From assembly GCF_036884655.1 (NCBI RefSeq), contig NC_088357.1, forward strand, positions 46,676,001 to 46,740,000: a DNA stretch of 64,000 bases. Direction: 5' to 3'. The notes under the pieces are model-generated. The model searched no databases and was not told where the DNA came from. It was given only the letters and a program-made list of their open reading frames with translations. The stretch comes from Musa acuminata AAA Group (Eukaryota > Streptophyta > Magnoliopsida > Zingiberales > Musaceae). Positions 12,163 through 23,150 of the stretch are shown here, one piece after another (positions within the stretch are counted from its first letter, which is position 1; each line of letters starts with the position of its first letter). The position numbers and the translations under genes were made by a program.

Positions 12163-13443
12163 TCACCTTCTGACGACCTTCTTTTGGACCGACATGTATG
12201 AATTTATTGTGTGCGCGTAGATAACTCGAGAAGGATTGCTTCTTTTTGGAGGAAAAATTATTGGAGTAGTTGATGGTGATGTGATGGATACGTAGAGGTT
12301 CGATTTGGTGCCCCAATTGAAGAAAGCAGCATCATTTGTCCATGTAAATTAAGGAGAGCAAAGCACTCAATCAAACCAGTTCGCATCGAACCATTAATGG
12401 TTGAATCGAGCTTAATCGATCTTTTTCTGATCGATTCAATCGGTTCGAATCGAATCATTAACGATCGATTCGAAATAAACTAAAAATTATTTAATCTGGA
12501 TCGATTTAATTAAAGTAAGATAGATCCAAATGACATGTCATGCTTTAAATATTCGCTTGACCGAGTCAAAGGACATCTCGGTGGTGTCATTTTTTGCTAT
12601 GGGTTCAATGCACCCACCGGTTGGCGGCGTCCCGTAGCCTTGTCGACGTGGAATCCGATAGTGCAGCGGAGGATTAGCACTGATTACAACACTTGGGCTT
12701 TAGCCCGAATGAATAGGGTTGGAGTGGGTCACTTTCAACGCGAACTGGGATGAGAAAGAGGGCCGCTTGTCATACTTGACCAGTCTCCGATGGCCATATA
12801 GTGTTGGATTCTGCTAAGTCAACGTAGAGTTATTGCCCATGAAGAGACATCATTCATCTTGAGGCCTCTTTGCTGTCTGCTTTGACGTTTCTGTCTGAAA
12901 TAAGGAACAGTCATCTTCTTCACGTGATGCATGCGGCATTGGGATGAGATTCTCACCAGAAAAGGCCACAATATATGTTCACAGTTAAAGCCAGAGATCC
13001 ATCGAGACACACCCTCTGTTCGTATGTGCACTGCCAGAGACAATAAATTAATTATGTTCTTCAGTGGAGCTCCCAACTCAAAATATTCTGTTGAGGTGGC
13101 CATGTCCTGATCAATACGATAAGTTATCATCCCCTACTTTGCAAATCACATGCCCCTTTGGTAATCCTTCATTCATAAGTTTATTTTCTGAGATACCAAG
13201 TCCAAGCAAAAGGCTAATATAGCTTTCTATTTTGTCCACGATAGCCAACAACAGAGTTGTCCTACTTGTCAACTACAAAAGCACCAGGACTACTGCATCC
13301 CATGGTGTAATCTTACATATCATAGCCTTCAATTACTGAATCAACTGACGTGATGAAACAACACTCCAAGCGGCAAGCACCTTCAAGTCTAAAGGCCATA
13401 CGTAGGGGTGCACAGGAGCCGCGCACCGCGTGCAGGGCGGCCC
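12163..13443. other. Intergenic between RING E3 and iron transporter genes
   Basis: Contains the upstream region of the RING gene and the 3' flank of the transporter gene. At 12389-12402 there is a 14-bp palindrome (AACCATTAATGGTT). It lies in a run of ATCGATTC/GAATCGAT motifs up to about 12475, which looks like a decayed inverted-repeat element. No supported coding region was found; a 103-codon minus-strand frame at 12819-13130 resembles nothing I recognise. Confidence 0.35.
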
Positions 13444-14179
13444 TCAGACGGCTTGGACGGCTTTGGCCAAGGCGTAGGCGGCGGCGGATGCGAGCGCGCC
13501 GATGAAGGCGGTCTGGACTGCACTCAGGAAGGGGCGGTTCCCGGTGAAGCGGCCCTTGATGTAGCCGAAGAAGAGCAGCGCCACCAGGGTCAGGCCGATG
13601 GACGTGAACATGGCCTGGAGGGCGGTGGGGATGAAGACGTAGGGCAGGAGGGGCACCATGCCGCCCACCACGTACGACACAGCGATCGTTACTGCGCTCT
13701 CTAGTGCCCTCCTCGGGTCTGGCTTCTCTAATCCAAGCTCAAATCTGAAACCACAAATTAGTGACACCAAATGATGCCTCTATAAAGAAATTTCATGAGG
13801 AGCACTTACTTCATCATGAACTCGAGCCAGGCCTGTGGCTTCTTCCGCAGCGAGTTGACGATCGGACCGTACTCGTGCGGCTCCAGGCCGTACTGCGACA
13901 GTAACTCGCCGACCTCCGCTGCCTCTGCGATCACGAAACCACCGCCTGATCAGCATCTAACGGCCCATACTGATGGGACGGCGTAGCTGCACTTACCGGT
14001 GTCGGGGACGGTGATGATCTCCTCCTGCTCCCGATTCAGCTCCCGCATGTAGTGATCCGCCTCGCTTTTGGCCGCCAGGTACCTGCCACGTGGAGAGACG
14101 ATCAGCCGTGCGTTCTATGATCGCCCGGTACAGAGTGCTTGGCCCGCCGTTACGATAAGCGGCGATGACGTTCCATTTT

Positions 14180-14256
<77 letters not shown>

Positions 14257-14654
14257 CAATTTCATATGCAATTATCTTCCAATCAACTGTAACTATTAAT
14301 AATTCGGGTAATAATATGGTGAAAGAAATATACGCAATAAATTGCTGTTATATTCGGAAAAAGTATATGCATAAACATTAAAGCAACAGCCAAGAAGGGG
14401 ACGGCGGAAGAAGTTACCGACCCGCCGAGGCCCATGGAGATGGCGCCGGCGGCGACCTCGGCGAAGCCTGCGGTGAGGATGAGAGAGGAGGGCGCGTTGG
14501 CGCCGGAGAGGCCGGCGGCGAGGGCGAATGGGACGGTGAGGCCGTCGGAGACGCCCATGATGACGTCCCGCACCATGTCCCCCGCCGTGAAGTGCTTCTC
14601 CTTGTGCTGCGCCAACAGCTTCTCCGTCGCTGCCGGCGACGACGACGATGACAT
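13444..14654 (-). CDS. VIT1: Vacuolar iron transporter (VIT1/CCC1 family)
   Basis: Moves Fe(II) (often also Mn) from cytosol into the vacuole, as established for VIT1/CCC1 proteins. Minus-strand exons: 14654-14422, 14082-13997, 13924-13810, 13744-13444 (TGA); 735 bp, 244 residues. Exon 1 carries the first membrane pair (VRDVIMGVSDGLTVPFALAA, then SLILTAGFAEVAAGAISMGL). Exons 2-3 encode the acidic cytosolic loop (HYMRELNREQEEIITVPDTE) expected for the metal-binding domain. The last exon gives the remaining membrane helices and the GYIKGRFTGNRPFLSAVQTA signature. An in-frame ATG at 14690 would add 12 residues; 14654 is preferred because it opens a serine-rich leader of typical length. Intron 1 holds a 73 bp AT tract. 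The donor of intron 1 (GG|GTCGGT) is weak but required by the frame. Confidence 0.92.
14183..14255. repeat. (AT)n microsatellite, 73 bp, in intron 1 of the iron transporter gene
   Basis: A pure AT dinucleotide tract between exons 1 and 2 of the VIT-type gene. Such tracts are length-variable and can form cruciforms. The Tyr-Ile frames across it on both strands are artefacts. Confidence 0.97.
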
Positions 14655-14785
14655 GATTCGGCCAACCGCCCATCCGTCTTCCGGCGCCATTAGATGGATC
14701 TCTGGTTCTGCGTTTTCTCGTGTCCTTGTCAAAGCTCGAGAGGGCAGTGTTGGAGACTGAGGTCGGATTCGTGGGACGGGGAACT

Positions 14786-14791
14786 CTTATA
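14786..14791 (-). promoter_or_regulatory. Probable TATA box of the iron transporter gene
   Basis: The minus strand reads TATAAG within AATATAAGAG, about 130 bp upstream of the chosen ATG. Position and motif fit a plant core promoter. I saw no iron-responsive element that I could name with confidence. Confidence 0.4.
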
Positions 14792-14799
14792 TTGCGAAG

Positions 14800-17400
14800 T
14801 CAGATAATAAGACACAATATTGTGACTTTATTACCATAGTGCCATCTTCTTTTAAAGATTTTTTTCCAATTCATTGCCAATAAAAAAGTATTTTTCTATT
14901 ACCAAAAAATAGTGACTTGAATTTTTATTAGTTATTATCTAAGACATGACAATCATAGTGAGCATTTGGGAGGTTTTCCATTGGTTTGAGTCACTGTTTA
15001 CAGCAATTGCACATGCCTAGTGGATTTGAGTACACCTCTTTTTCTTTCTTTGTCGCATATCTAAACCTACTCAGTGGAATTTCCTATACATGACCTCCAT
15101 ATATTTGATGGATTTTTTACAGCGAGAGCAATATAGTCTTAGATTAGCGAACATAAACTGTGTTCTTGTGCATCTACCAACACAACCAATTTTCCAGAAC
15201 ACACTAGAAAAATTAGGAAACTTGGGGTCACAAAGTTGAAATATGAAGAACAAGTAAATATCTTATCGTCTCCTCCGTGATCTCACCTTCATAAATGTCC
15301 GAAGCCATTAGCTTGCGCCACTCCCTACGGGCGCGTGGCCGCCACGAGGCTACAGTGCGGGCATGCGCGCCACTCAGCAAAAGGTGGGCTTAATGCTTGC
15401 CAGCAGAGCTGTTGGATGAAGACTCGGACACGAAGACAAAAGAAAAGGCCAACTTGACAACTCGGTATACACGAGCATCAGAAGGATGTGGCCATTTGGG
15501 GTTGACGAGCACATGGCCAAGGTTGTGGGCCGTTCGGTATAAAGCTAGATTGACTGACACGTGTTGGATTATCAATATCATGATGGACACCTTAGCAATA
15601 TAATACGTGGCCAACACTTCCATTGTTGATCGGTGAAGTCTGAAGTGACCGCATGAGCTTAAAATTCGTCGCACCTATCATTTACAAATTTGATCAGTCA
15701 TAAATTCATAACTATATCTTTGATTTTTCTCATTTGATTAAGAACATACAGATTTAATTAATTGGATTTCTCTATATCGTTTGGAGACCGCGATGTAGTG
15801 GTTTACTATATCCATAGTCGATAAGTCAAATAATTTCATAATAATTCACTAAATCAGAAGGAGTTCTAACATGTATGATTCACGATGAACTCGATATTAG
15901 GCTTAGAGTAGACATTACAATAAGTAGAGATTCAATGACCTTTTTTATCAACGATATTCTAAAAAAAAAAAAATTGAATTTGAGTAACTCTTTAGATAAG
16001 ACAATCAAAATCTAATATTATGATGCTTGTACGGAACTTAGATCCAGCTACCAACTCCATAAATTAGTCGAGTAGAGAAATTTGGGTGCTTGATCTTAGA
16101 CATGCATGCATGCAATCTCATTTATATATTTAACTATGTGACGAAAAGAAGTTAAAAGCTAAAATATTTTGAGGTCCTTCGAACATGCATGCATGCAAGC
16201 AATCAAAGCAGGCAGTGGCAGTTGCAGTGCGAGTCATTGTCAAGCGCGTGTTCTTCACGGAACCAATTAAATAGTGTCTCTATGTTTAGGTGATGAAACC
16301 ACGGGCAGCAGTCATCAACTTCTCACATAGCACCATCACTGGGTGATCTCGATTACATATCCATCCGTTTACTCATCAACAATATTTGATTGATTGATAG
16401 GGATGCTAATTCGATATCAATCGTTTATCTTTTATTGACGTTAGAAACGATCGAACTCAAGATGTATCGAGTCTCTTTGATACTTAAGTTAGTTTAAGAG
16501 TTGAGTCAAAAATAATAAATCCAAAAGCACTGATTGAATTAAAGCCATTATATCTGTTTAGGAACTTCTATGAGAATACAATCGACAAGTGCATCAACAC
16601 GGAAGATGTAATTATTTGCCTATCATCATCACACATAAAACTCTTGTAGTTTCTCTTTGTCATTGTCAAAGAACAATGACAAGTTGAACGATGCAATAAT
16701 ATTACGTACAAGTAAATTGGTGTCTCGAAACAATCCTTTGCGACAAAAGACTTAGTGCTTCATATTTTAACTACTGCATATGGTACTGATTTGGTGAAAC
16801 TTGTTGTCCGCAGATCGAATCATCTAACGATAAACAATGATGTCGAGCATTTTTCTATTCACCGGCACGTTATCATAAATGAAAGAAAAGAAAAATAAGT
16901 TCAAGCACGCAAAAAATGACTAATAAAGTCAACAAATTATTTCAAAAGTGGAAGATGGGACGGCAACAATTATTAGTTATTTGTTTGATGAAAAGTACTG
17001 CAGTATATGCTTTGAATGGAGAAGTTCATTTAGATTAGAGAACAAGTTATCTCGAGTCATGAAACTAAATAAAAGAGAAGAGAGAGAGAGAGAGAGAGAG
17101 ATGAGTCGAGTGTGACATTTGGTGGGTGGGTGATGATGAGACACAATGATCAATATAACTCATGAAAGAATAAGGTAGACAATGATGGAGTGCGGCCGCC
17201 AGAATTCGCATGATAAGATTGAGCAGCTGAAATATTGATGGTTACATCACGAGTACTTTACGAAGGAAGTGAAGAAACAAAGAAGAGAAAAGAAAAAAAA
17301 AAAAAAAAGGTAATGATGCAAGAAAGCATAAGTTTGGAGTCCATGACTTCCAATAGTGTATATTTTGGATATCGACCATGTTATGGCTCACGTCACGTCA
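14800..17400. other. Intergenic, 2.6 kb, no recognised gene
   Basis: AT-rich with short low-complexity stretches, including TGCATGCATGC runs near 16105 and 16184 and a GA tract at about 17078-17101. A GC-richer patch at 15300-15400 has no credible frame. Open frames here lack family resemblance. Confidence 0.4.
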
Positions 17401-17429
17401 CGTTTCTGTCGACTCAGTCCTTAAAAGTT

Positions 17430-17940
17430 AGCATAAGGGTTGACTTCCCACGTCGAACCGAAGCCTGTACGGGGAGGCACCCTCTCGATAAGTTCCATCC
17501 CGAAAAGCTCGAGACAACGCCGTATGATGTCGTTCCACACATACCAGGCGACACCCATACAAAAATACCATCTCATCACTCGAGAGTCGATTGTCGTGCC
17601 AAATCCACATACGATCGATCCTCGGGTAGTAGTATAAAAAATCATAGCCGACACCCGGCTAGGGGTAAGGGAAAAACAGAACAAAAAGATCACTGACTTA
17701 ATCCTAGAGGGACTCAAGTCGAGAACACCCCGATCAAGGTCAGTGTGTAGGAATTCGACCACCCTCGAAGGTGCGACCAACTCGACCATCAATCCAACTC
17801 ACCCTCGACAAATCTTCCATCCAATCGAGAGAAGTGTCGCCAACCCCCCGGGAGCTCCGAACATCGACTTGCGGACTAAGCCATGCTAACTTCTCAACCA
17901 TGACACGAAAGTTTACCAACAACTTCAACTCAAGTTAAGT
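17430..17940. mobile_element. Probable gypsy-type LTR fragment
   Basis: A segment rich in TCGA/GTCG motifs, richer in GC than its flanks. It has a TATA-like AGTATAAAAAATCATAGCC at about 17630, followed by a transcript-leader-like stretch (GGACTCAAGTCGAGAAC). Its composition resembles the TATA-to-R part of the gypsy LTRs at 22.9 and 43.2 kb. No clear TG...CA ends or target-site duplication were found, so it is either a broken solo LTR or a related relic. The long open frames on both strands here have no family resemblance. Confidence 0.45.
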
Positions 17941-19128
17941 ATGAGAAGATTAGGTCCCTCCATGGACTATTAGTACGGAAGCTAATCGATGTAATGTTTG
18001 TAATTTTCAGGACTTAGAAATACATAGAGGATATTGTAGTAAATTTGAGTGCCTTACTTTTTTATGTGTGATCATCATGAGGAGCTAAAATTATTCAAAA
18101 ATAAAGCATTCACCTCATAATTTATTTTAATTTTTTTTAAATTAAAAAATATATATGATTTGAATCTGAATCGGAACCGCTCAAGCTAGTATCGATAGTT
18201 CTAGTTCTATAACCTATCTTATATTATTTAGTTTCGATTCTTGATTTTGAAAAACGCGAAAAGGGCCAATGAGTTGACATTTTTTCATTATCATTTTTGA
18301 AAACCAACTTTATCGAGGTTTAGGATGAATATATAATGATTAGTTATATAATCTTACATGATTTAGTTTCAATTTTTTTTTATTTTAAATATATAATTAT
18401 TTTTAAAATCGATTATAATTAGCTTTAGAATGAATATATAATGATTATTTCTCACTCTAATTCACTCTATATTACACACAAAAAAATTTAACCATTACAT
18501 TCGGATGAGATGGCTATGATTACGGATTTATAGCAACACGTTTTCAAGATCGTTTCAGGAAATGAGTGTCCTGACATTAATTTTTTTGTCCTGATTTCTT
18601 ACAGATCACATAACATCAATTAATATATAATTTAAATGAGATTTTTATGATATATTTTTTATTTCATATAAATTTACAACCAATTCTTGTATTAGTTGGC
18701 ACGTTGGTTCGTGGCACCTCAGGATGGCGTACGAACCTCGATCACCATCTCCATCACCATCACCAACTTTGACGAGACGATTCCAAACGAAGATTTCAAT
18801 GGACGTCGAAGACGCGTTCCCCCCAACCCAGTCGTCTATGCAATGTAGAATTTTCTGATGGATTTTAATCCGGTTTGTATTTGAAATCTGAATACGTTTG
18901 GGTGGTCGCTTTTCCGAAAGAGAAAACTATCCCACCGCACCCTATTGAATGAGCTAACATTGTCCATTGCGGACGGCAAGGAGGACTTCTCTCTTGGTTC
19001 ATTCAAGCAACCGTGTCGGCGAGACGAGTCATCGTTTGAAACGATGACATTGTGGTCTACAAAGAGAGCAGTATGCCGTCTGCTCTCCAAACAATCCTTT
19101 GCACGTCTCCAGCGTCGTCGTCGCAGCC
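17941..19128. other. Intergenic, upstream of the PLAC8-type gene
   Basis: AT-rich to about 18700, then GC-richer approaching the gene. No gene or clear element was recognised, and I could not place a convincing TATA box. Confidence 0.35.
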
Positions 19129-19938
19129 ATGTATCCATCCAAGCCAAACGAGTACTACCCGCCGTCCGGCCAATATGTGCCGCCTCCGCCTCCGCCGCCG
19201 CTGGGATTCCCCCACCCGGTGACAGCTCCTCCGTATCAGGGTCTTCAGCCATGGTCCACCGGCCTCTGCGACTGCACCGACGACTGCGGCAATTGTAAGC
19301 TCTTGACCACTCTTCTTTATCGTAATCGTCGGACGTCGCTATTCTTTTGTTGATCATGTTGGTGTTTGTACCGATCGATGAAGGCTGCATGACGTGCTTC
19401 TGCCCGTGTGTCACGTTCGGCCGCATCGCCGAGATCGTAGACCAAGGATCGGCCTGTAAGTCCTCTTCCTCTGCTATGAGCATCCATGCTAACCGCTGTC
19501 AGCATCGCGTTGAGGGTGTCTTTTGATGGAGTGCAGCTTGCGGCACGAGCGGAGCGTTGTATTGTCTGCTGGAGTACTTCACATGCTTCCACTGGGTGTA
19601 CTCATGCTGCTATCGGTCGAAGATGAGGGCTCAGTACTCGTTGCCGGAGAGCCCCTGCGCCGACTGCCTCGTCCACTGCTGCTGCGAGCCCTGCGCCCTC
19701 TGCCAGGAGTACCGGGAGCTCAAGCATCGTGACTTCGACATGACCATAGGTAACCCTTGCCTTCTCCTCTTATTTCTCAAGATCCGTGCTCGATGATGTG
19801 ATCGGAAATCGAATCAGATCTTCCCCAATTTATGAAGAGATTCCGCTGTGTGTCTGCGTAGGGTGGCATGAGAACATGGGAAGACGTGCACGTGCTGCCA
19901 ATTTACCCCCCGCACCCCAAGGTGGCATGTGGCGCTGA
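19129..19938 (+). CDS. PLAC8-domain protein (plant cadmium resistance / cell number regulator family)
   Basis: Four exons: 19129-19294, 19384-19455, 19537-19749, 19862-19938 (TGA); 528 bp, 175 residues. The start is the ATG opening [17 protein letters not shown] proline-rich N-terminus (a run of Pro around residues 19-26) leads into the PLAC8 domain ([15 protein letters not shown]). Across the first splice comes the family signature CCMTCFCPC and [10 protein letters not shown]. Exon 3 carries further cysteine pairs ([20 protein letters not shown]) and [10 protein letters not shown]. The GW-HEN tail follows in exon 4. Members sit in the plasma membrane and are linked to Cd/Zn export (PCR proteins) or to organ cell number (FW2.2/CNR). 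Which of the two applies here cannot be told from sequence. Splice phases all match and the length is ordinary for the family. Confidence 0.9.
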
Positions 19939-20359
19939 GTCATGCGCTGACGTGGAAGAAGCGAGCCCAAGTGGCCTCTCGTTACTATTATTACTGCTGA
20001 GCTGGAATGTGATATTGTTGGGTTTTTTTTTTTGTTTGCATGTTTAATTATTGTTTATTTTGCAAATAAGGGGATCTGCTTGTAAGTACCCAAATTAGAT
20101 TTTATTAATATGCATTTTAATAGTTATTCAACGAAGCATATGAATTTATTAAAATGCAACAGGAAAAGTGTAATGAAACATTTGCATCATTAAATAGCAT
20201 TTAAAGTCATCTTGATGATAATGTATGTAGTCCTGTGAAGTTCTTGACAAGCACTAGTTTATAACTTGTTTTTGAATAATGAATTTAAAACATGCTTCCG
20301 TCTTCAATCATGTACGTAGAAAATAAAGATAATTAATATAATTTATAACCTGAGTAAAT
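19939..20359. other. 3' flank of the PLAC8-type gene
   Basis: AT-rich, with no gene or repeat recognised. It runs into the gypsy element at about 20360. Confidence 0.35.
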
Positions 20360-23150
20360 TTCAAACGAAGATAATTACTTTGAGTCATTAACTTAGGCAT
20401 CGACAGGACCAAGTCGAGAAACATCTCTTGACCTCGATTATCGTAGAGGTGGCACTTAAGGAGTTTGATATTTCCATCTTAAAGGTACATCGAACAACTC
20501 TATACAAATGGGTCCGGACTATGTCGGGCTAACCAAGATGTCAATGACTTCTTTTTAAAATATTTTTAGTACTAAAATGAGGGCCTAATGTCATAGGTAC
20601 ATATATCGTCAATCGTATTAATGAATGCTCGAGTGAAGATGATGCTTTGCCCTCAACCTATAATAGTTTCACCCAAGAGGATAGCAGCCACCATTTTTGA
20701 AAATGGGTGCAGTAGCCACCCTTTCGCAAATGGTTGCTTCCATCTCAATGTAAACGCTGATATGATACTAGCATCTATTCAATGACTTATGTCTTCTATC
20801 CTTAAGGATGACCCTAAGCCACTTGCTTATCTCTTACTCAGTAAGGTATTCTTAAACCTTATTCAGCAAGTGCAAATGCTGACATATATGATATAGGTCA
20901 TCGCTTCGCTTTTGCTCAAGTTAGCCTAATTGGCGATGCCACCAGCTCATTTGCAATCCCGGGCTCAATTGCCACTAACACTAGCACCCATTGAGGTTTG
21001 CTGACCTAATGTAATACCGACATCTCAGGAACACTTGAGACTTATCGAATCGTCAGCAAGGGGGCATTTTGATCTTTAACTATGGAATTCAACGGACCAC
21101 ACTACCACTTTACCTTACTTAAATCCGAGGTCTTGTCAGTGAATTCAATGAAAGATTCTTTATAGATCCAATTACGATAGAAGATCAATATTTAGACAAG
21201 ATGCGACATGAGTTCCAATAGTCAAAGGCGAAGCATTGGTCAACCCCACATTAGGTCGATCATCGTTCACCCAGAAAATCTAGAAGGAATCGATTCTAGT
21301 GAACTTTCGTCTCTCATCCTTAGAGGCATTTGATTACAATGCCAACATGATATAGCACATTATAGCTTTTCATACCTAAATATCATTGTATGGCACTTCG
21401 GACACCCTAATGCATTGTACCTTCTTAACCACATTAAAAGGCCAAACACGAGAATGGTATACTTACCTGAAGCTATTTTTCATTAGTCTTTTTACCCAGC
21501 TCGTGAGGGAGTTCAAATTCCACTTCCTCAAAAACATATGCTTGTGGCCATCAATGATAAAGCTCCTCTGACTTACGCAGGGGGGGAGGAAATACTTGCA
21601 GACTTCATCGCTCTATTCATGAATAAGATTTGAGGTGTGGTAGATGCCTATCCGTTACACATAATATAGACCTTCATGATGGGGCTCAAGCCCTCTCGCC
21701 ACTTCTAGTCGTTGATAGAGAGACCACCGATGACTACACCAAATGTACTTTAAAGGGTTAATCAATACATTATCGTCGAGATAATGGTCTTGAATAAGTG
21801 TAAGGAGTTATGTAAAAGGCCCATGTAGGAGTGACTACAATTAGCCCCGACCTTGAGATCACTATAGTGAAGGAGAAATAAATGACCCGAGTTACCTCGC
21901 TCAAGGTCCAAATTGACCCCCTTAAATATGACTAAAAGTTAAGTTTTTTTGTAAATAAAAGTGACAAGGCTCTTAAAAAAATCATGGGTGAAGAGGGTGA
22001 TCAACACTCAGGTGAAAAGGGTCATAATTGACATAGGTAGTTCTACTAATATTCTCTACTTTAATGCTTTTCAAAAATGGGCTGTCAACAAACAATCTTA
22101 CGCATATGACTTTTGGGATCGTGAACCTATAAGCCACATTTGAAGATAAGTCTTGCTCCAAAATAATACTGACTAAGTTTATAATGATAAATATCTCCTA
22201 AGCATACAATACAATAATAGGTCAACCAACACTGAATAGATTGAGGGCAATGGTATCAACCTATCACATGATGATAAAGTTCCTGATGAGGGCCAGCATT
22301 GGAGAGATGAGAAGTACCCTAAGGGAGTTTCCACCCAAGGCATGAAGATCTAGTACCTAACTCTCTTTTTTCTCCGTCATCGAGTTGCAAAGATTGGGAA
22401 ACCAACCCCCATAGTTGTTGACCTCCATGCTCGAAGGAGGGTTAGGTTTATGTCAGCAAGGATTGTTTTGTTATCGAGGAGTGCCCATCGGTGGACAATG
22501 ACCTCTTATCGAGGGGTGGAGAGTCAATTAGGGGTGGGTTAAGAACTCTCGACACTATCAGCATCCGCTTGATGCATAAAATCCGAGAATCAATCAAAGA
22601 GATATAAGCTTAGCATGTCAGATAAGCTTGATGCCACACTTCATATCGCTCTTGTGAATGCCCCCAAAAAATACTTTAGAGGGAGGGACAAATGATAGAG
22701 AGAACAACGTCAATCAATCGTCATCTAATATGTGACACTCACATAGTATCCAAGTTAGAAGGAGAAGACAAAAATCACCTTTCACCTAGCTCATGGATAA
22801 GGGTCCAAGGTATGTGATTGTAGATTGTCCCCCCTTCTCGCCTATATGGATAAAAGATAAATGAGAGGTTATTAGAGGTGATTAGATTTTTATTCTATCC
22901 CTTTATAATTAAATATAAAAGCTCATCTTCGATACAATGAAAGTGAATGATTACTTTTTGACTATTTACATTTCTCGAGTTACTACTTTAAACGTTAGAA
23001 GGACTAAGTCGGAAAGCCTTTCTTGGCATTAGTCTTTATACGAGTGACATCTTAAGAGTTCGATATTTTTACCTTGGAGACATCTCGAACAACCTTACAC
23101 ACGGGTCCGGACCACCTCTGGCTGACTAAGACGTCAATAACTTCTTTCCA
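20360..23150 (+). mobile_element. Decayed Ty3/gypsy element 1 (gag and protease traces, no RT seen)
   Basis: The 5' LTR remnant (about 20360-20560) and 3' LTR (about 22691-23150) share a block containing GACCAAGTCG/GACTAAGTCG, GAGTTTGATATTT/GAGTTCGATATTT and GGGTCCGGAC. A purine run (AGAGGGAGGGACAAA) precedes the 3' LTR, as a polypurine tract should; its TATA region is at about 22915 (ATATAAAAGC). The interior gives a gag core near 21380-21560 (MYGTSDTLMHCTFLTTLKG, REWY, LVREFKFHFL). Near 22015-22060 is a protease-like VIIDIGSSTNILYF, and near 22205-22250 an AYNTIIGQPTLNRLRAM block. No reverse transcriptase or integrase was found before the 3' LTR. Frames are broken throughout. Confidence 0.75.

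Noticed and set aside
12819..13130. 103-codon minus-strand frame as a gene
   Set aside because: No domain, splice context or codon pattern supports it. It sits in the 3' flank of the iron transporter gene.
14068..14271. Tyr-Ile repeat open frames on both strands over AT tracts (also at 5.1, 34.1 and 62.9 kb)
   Set aside because: They are produced by AT dinucleotide repeats and have no protein-like composition.
17235..17696. 153-codon plus-strand frame as a protein gene
   Set aside because: It overlaps an LTR-like segment with a TATA motif, and the residues match no family I recognise.
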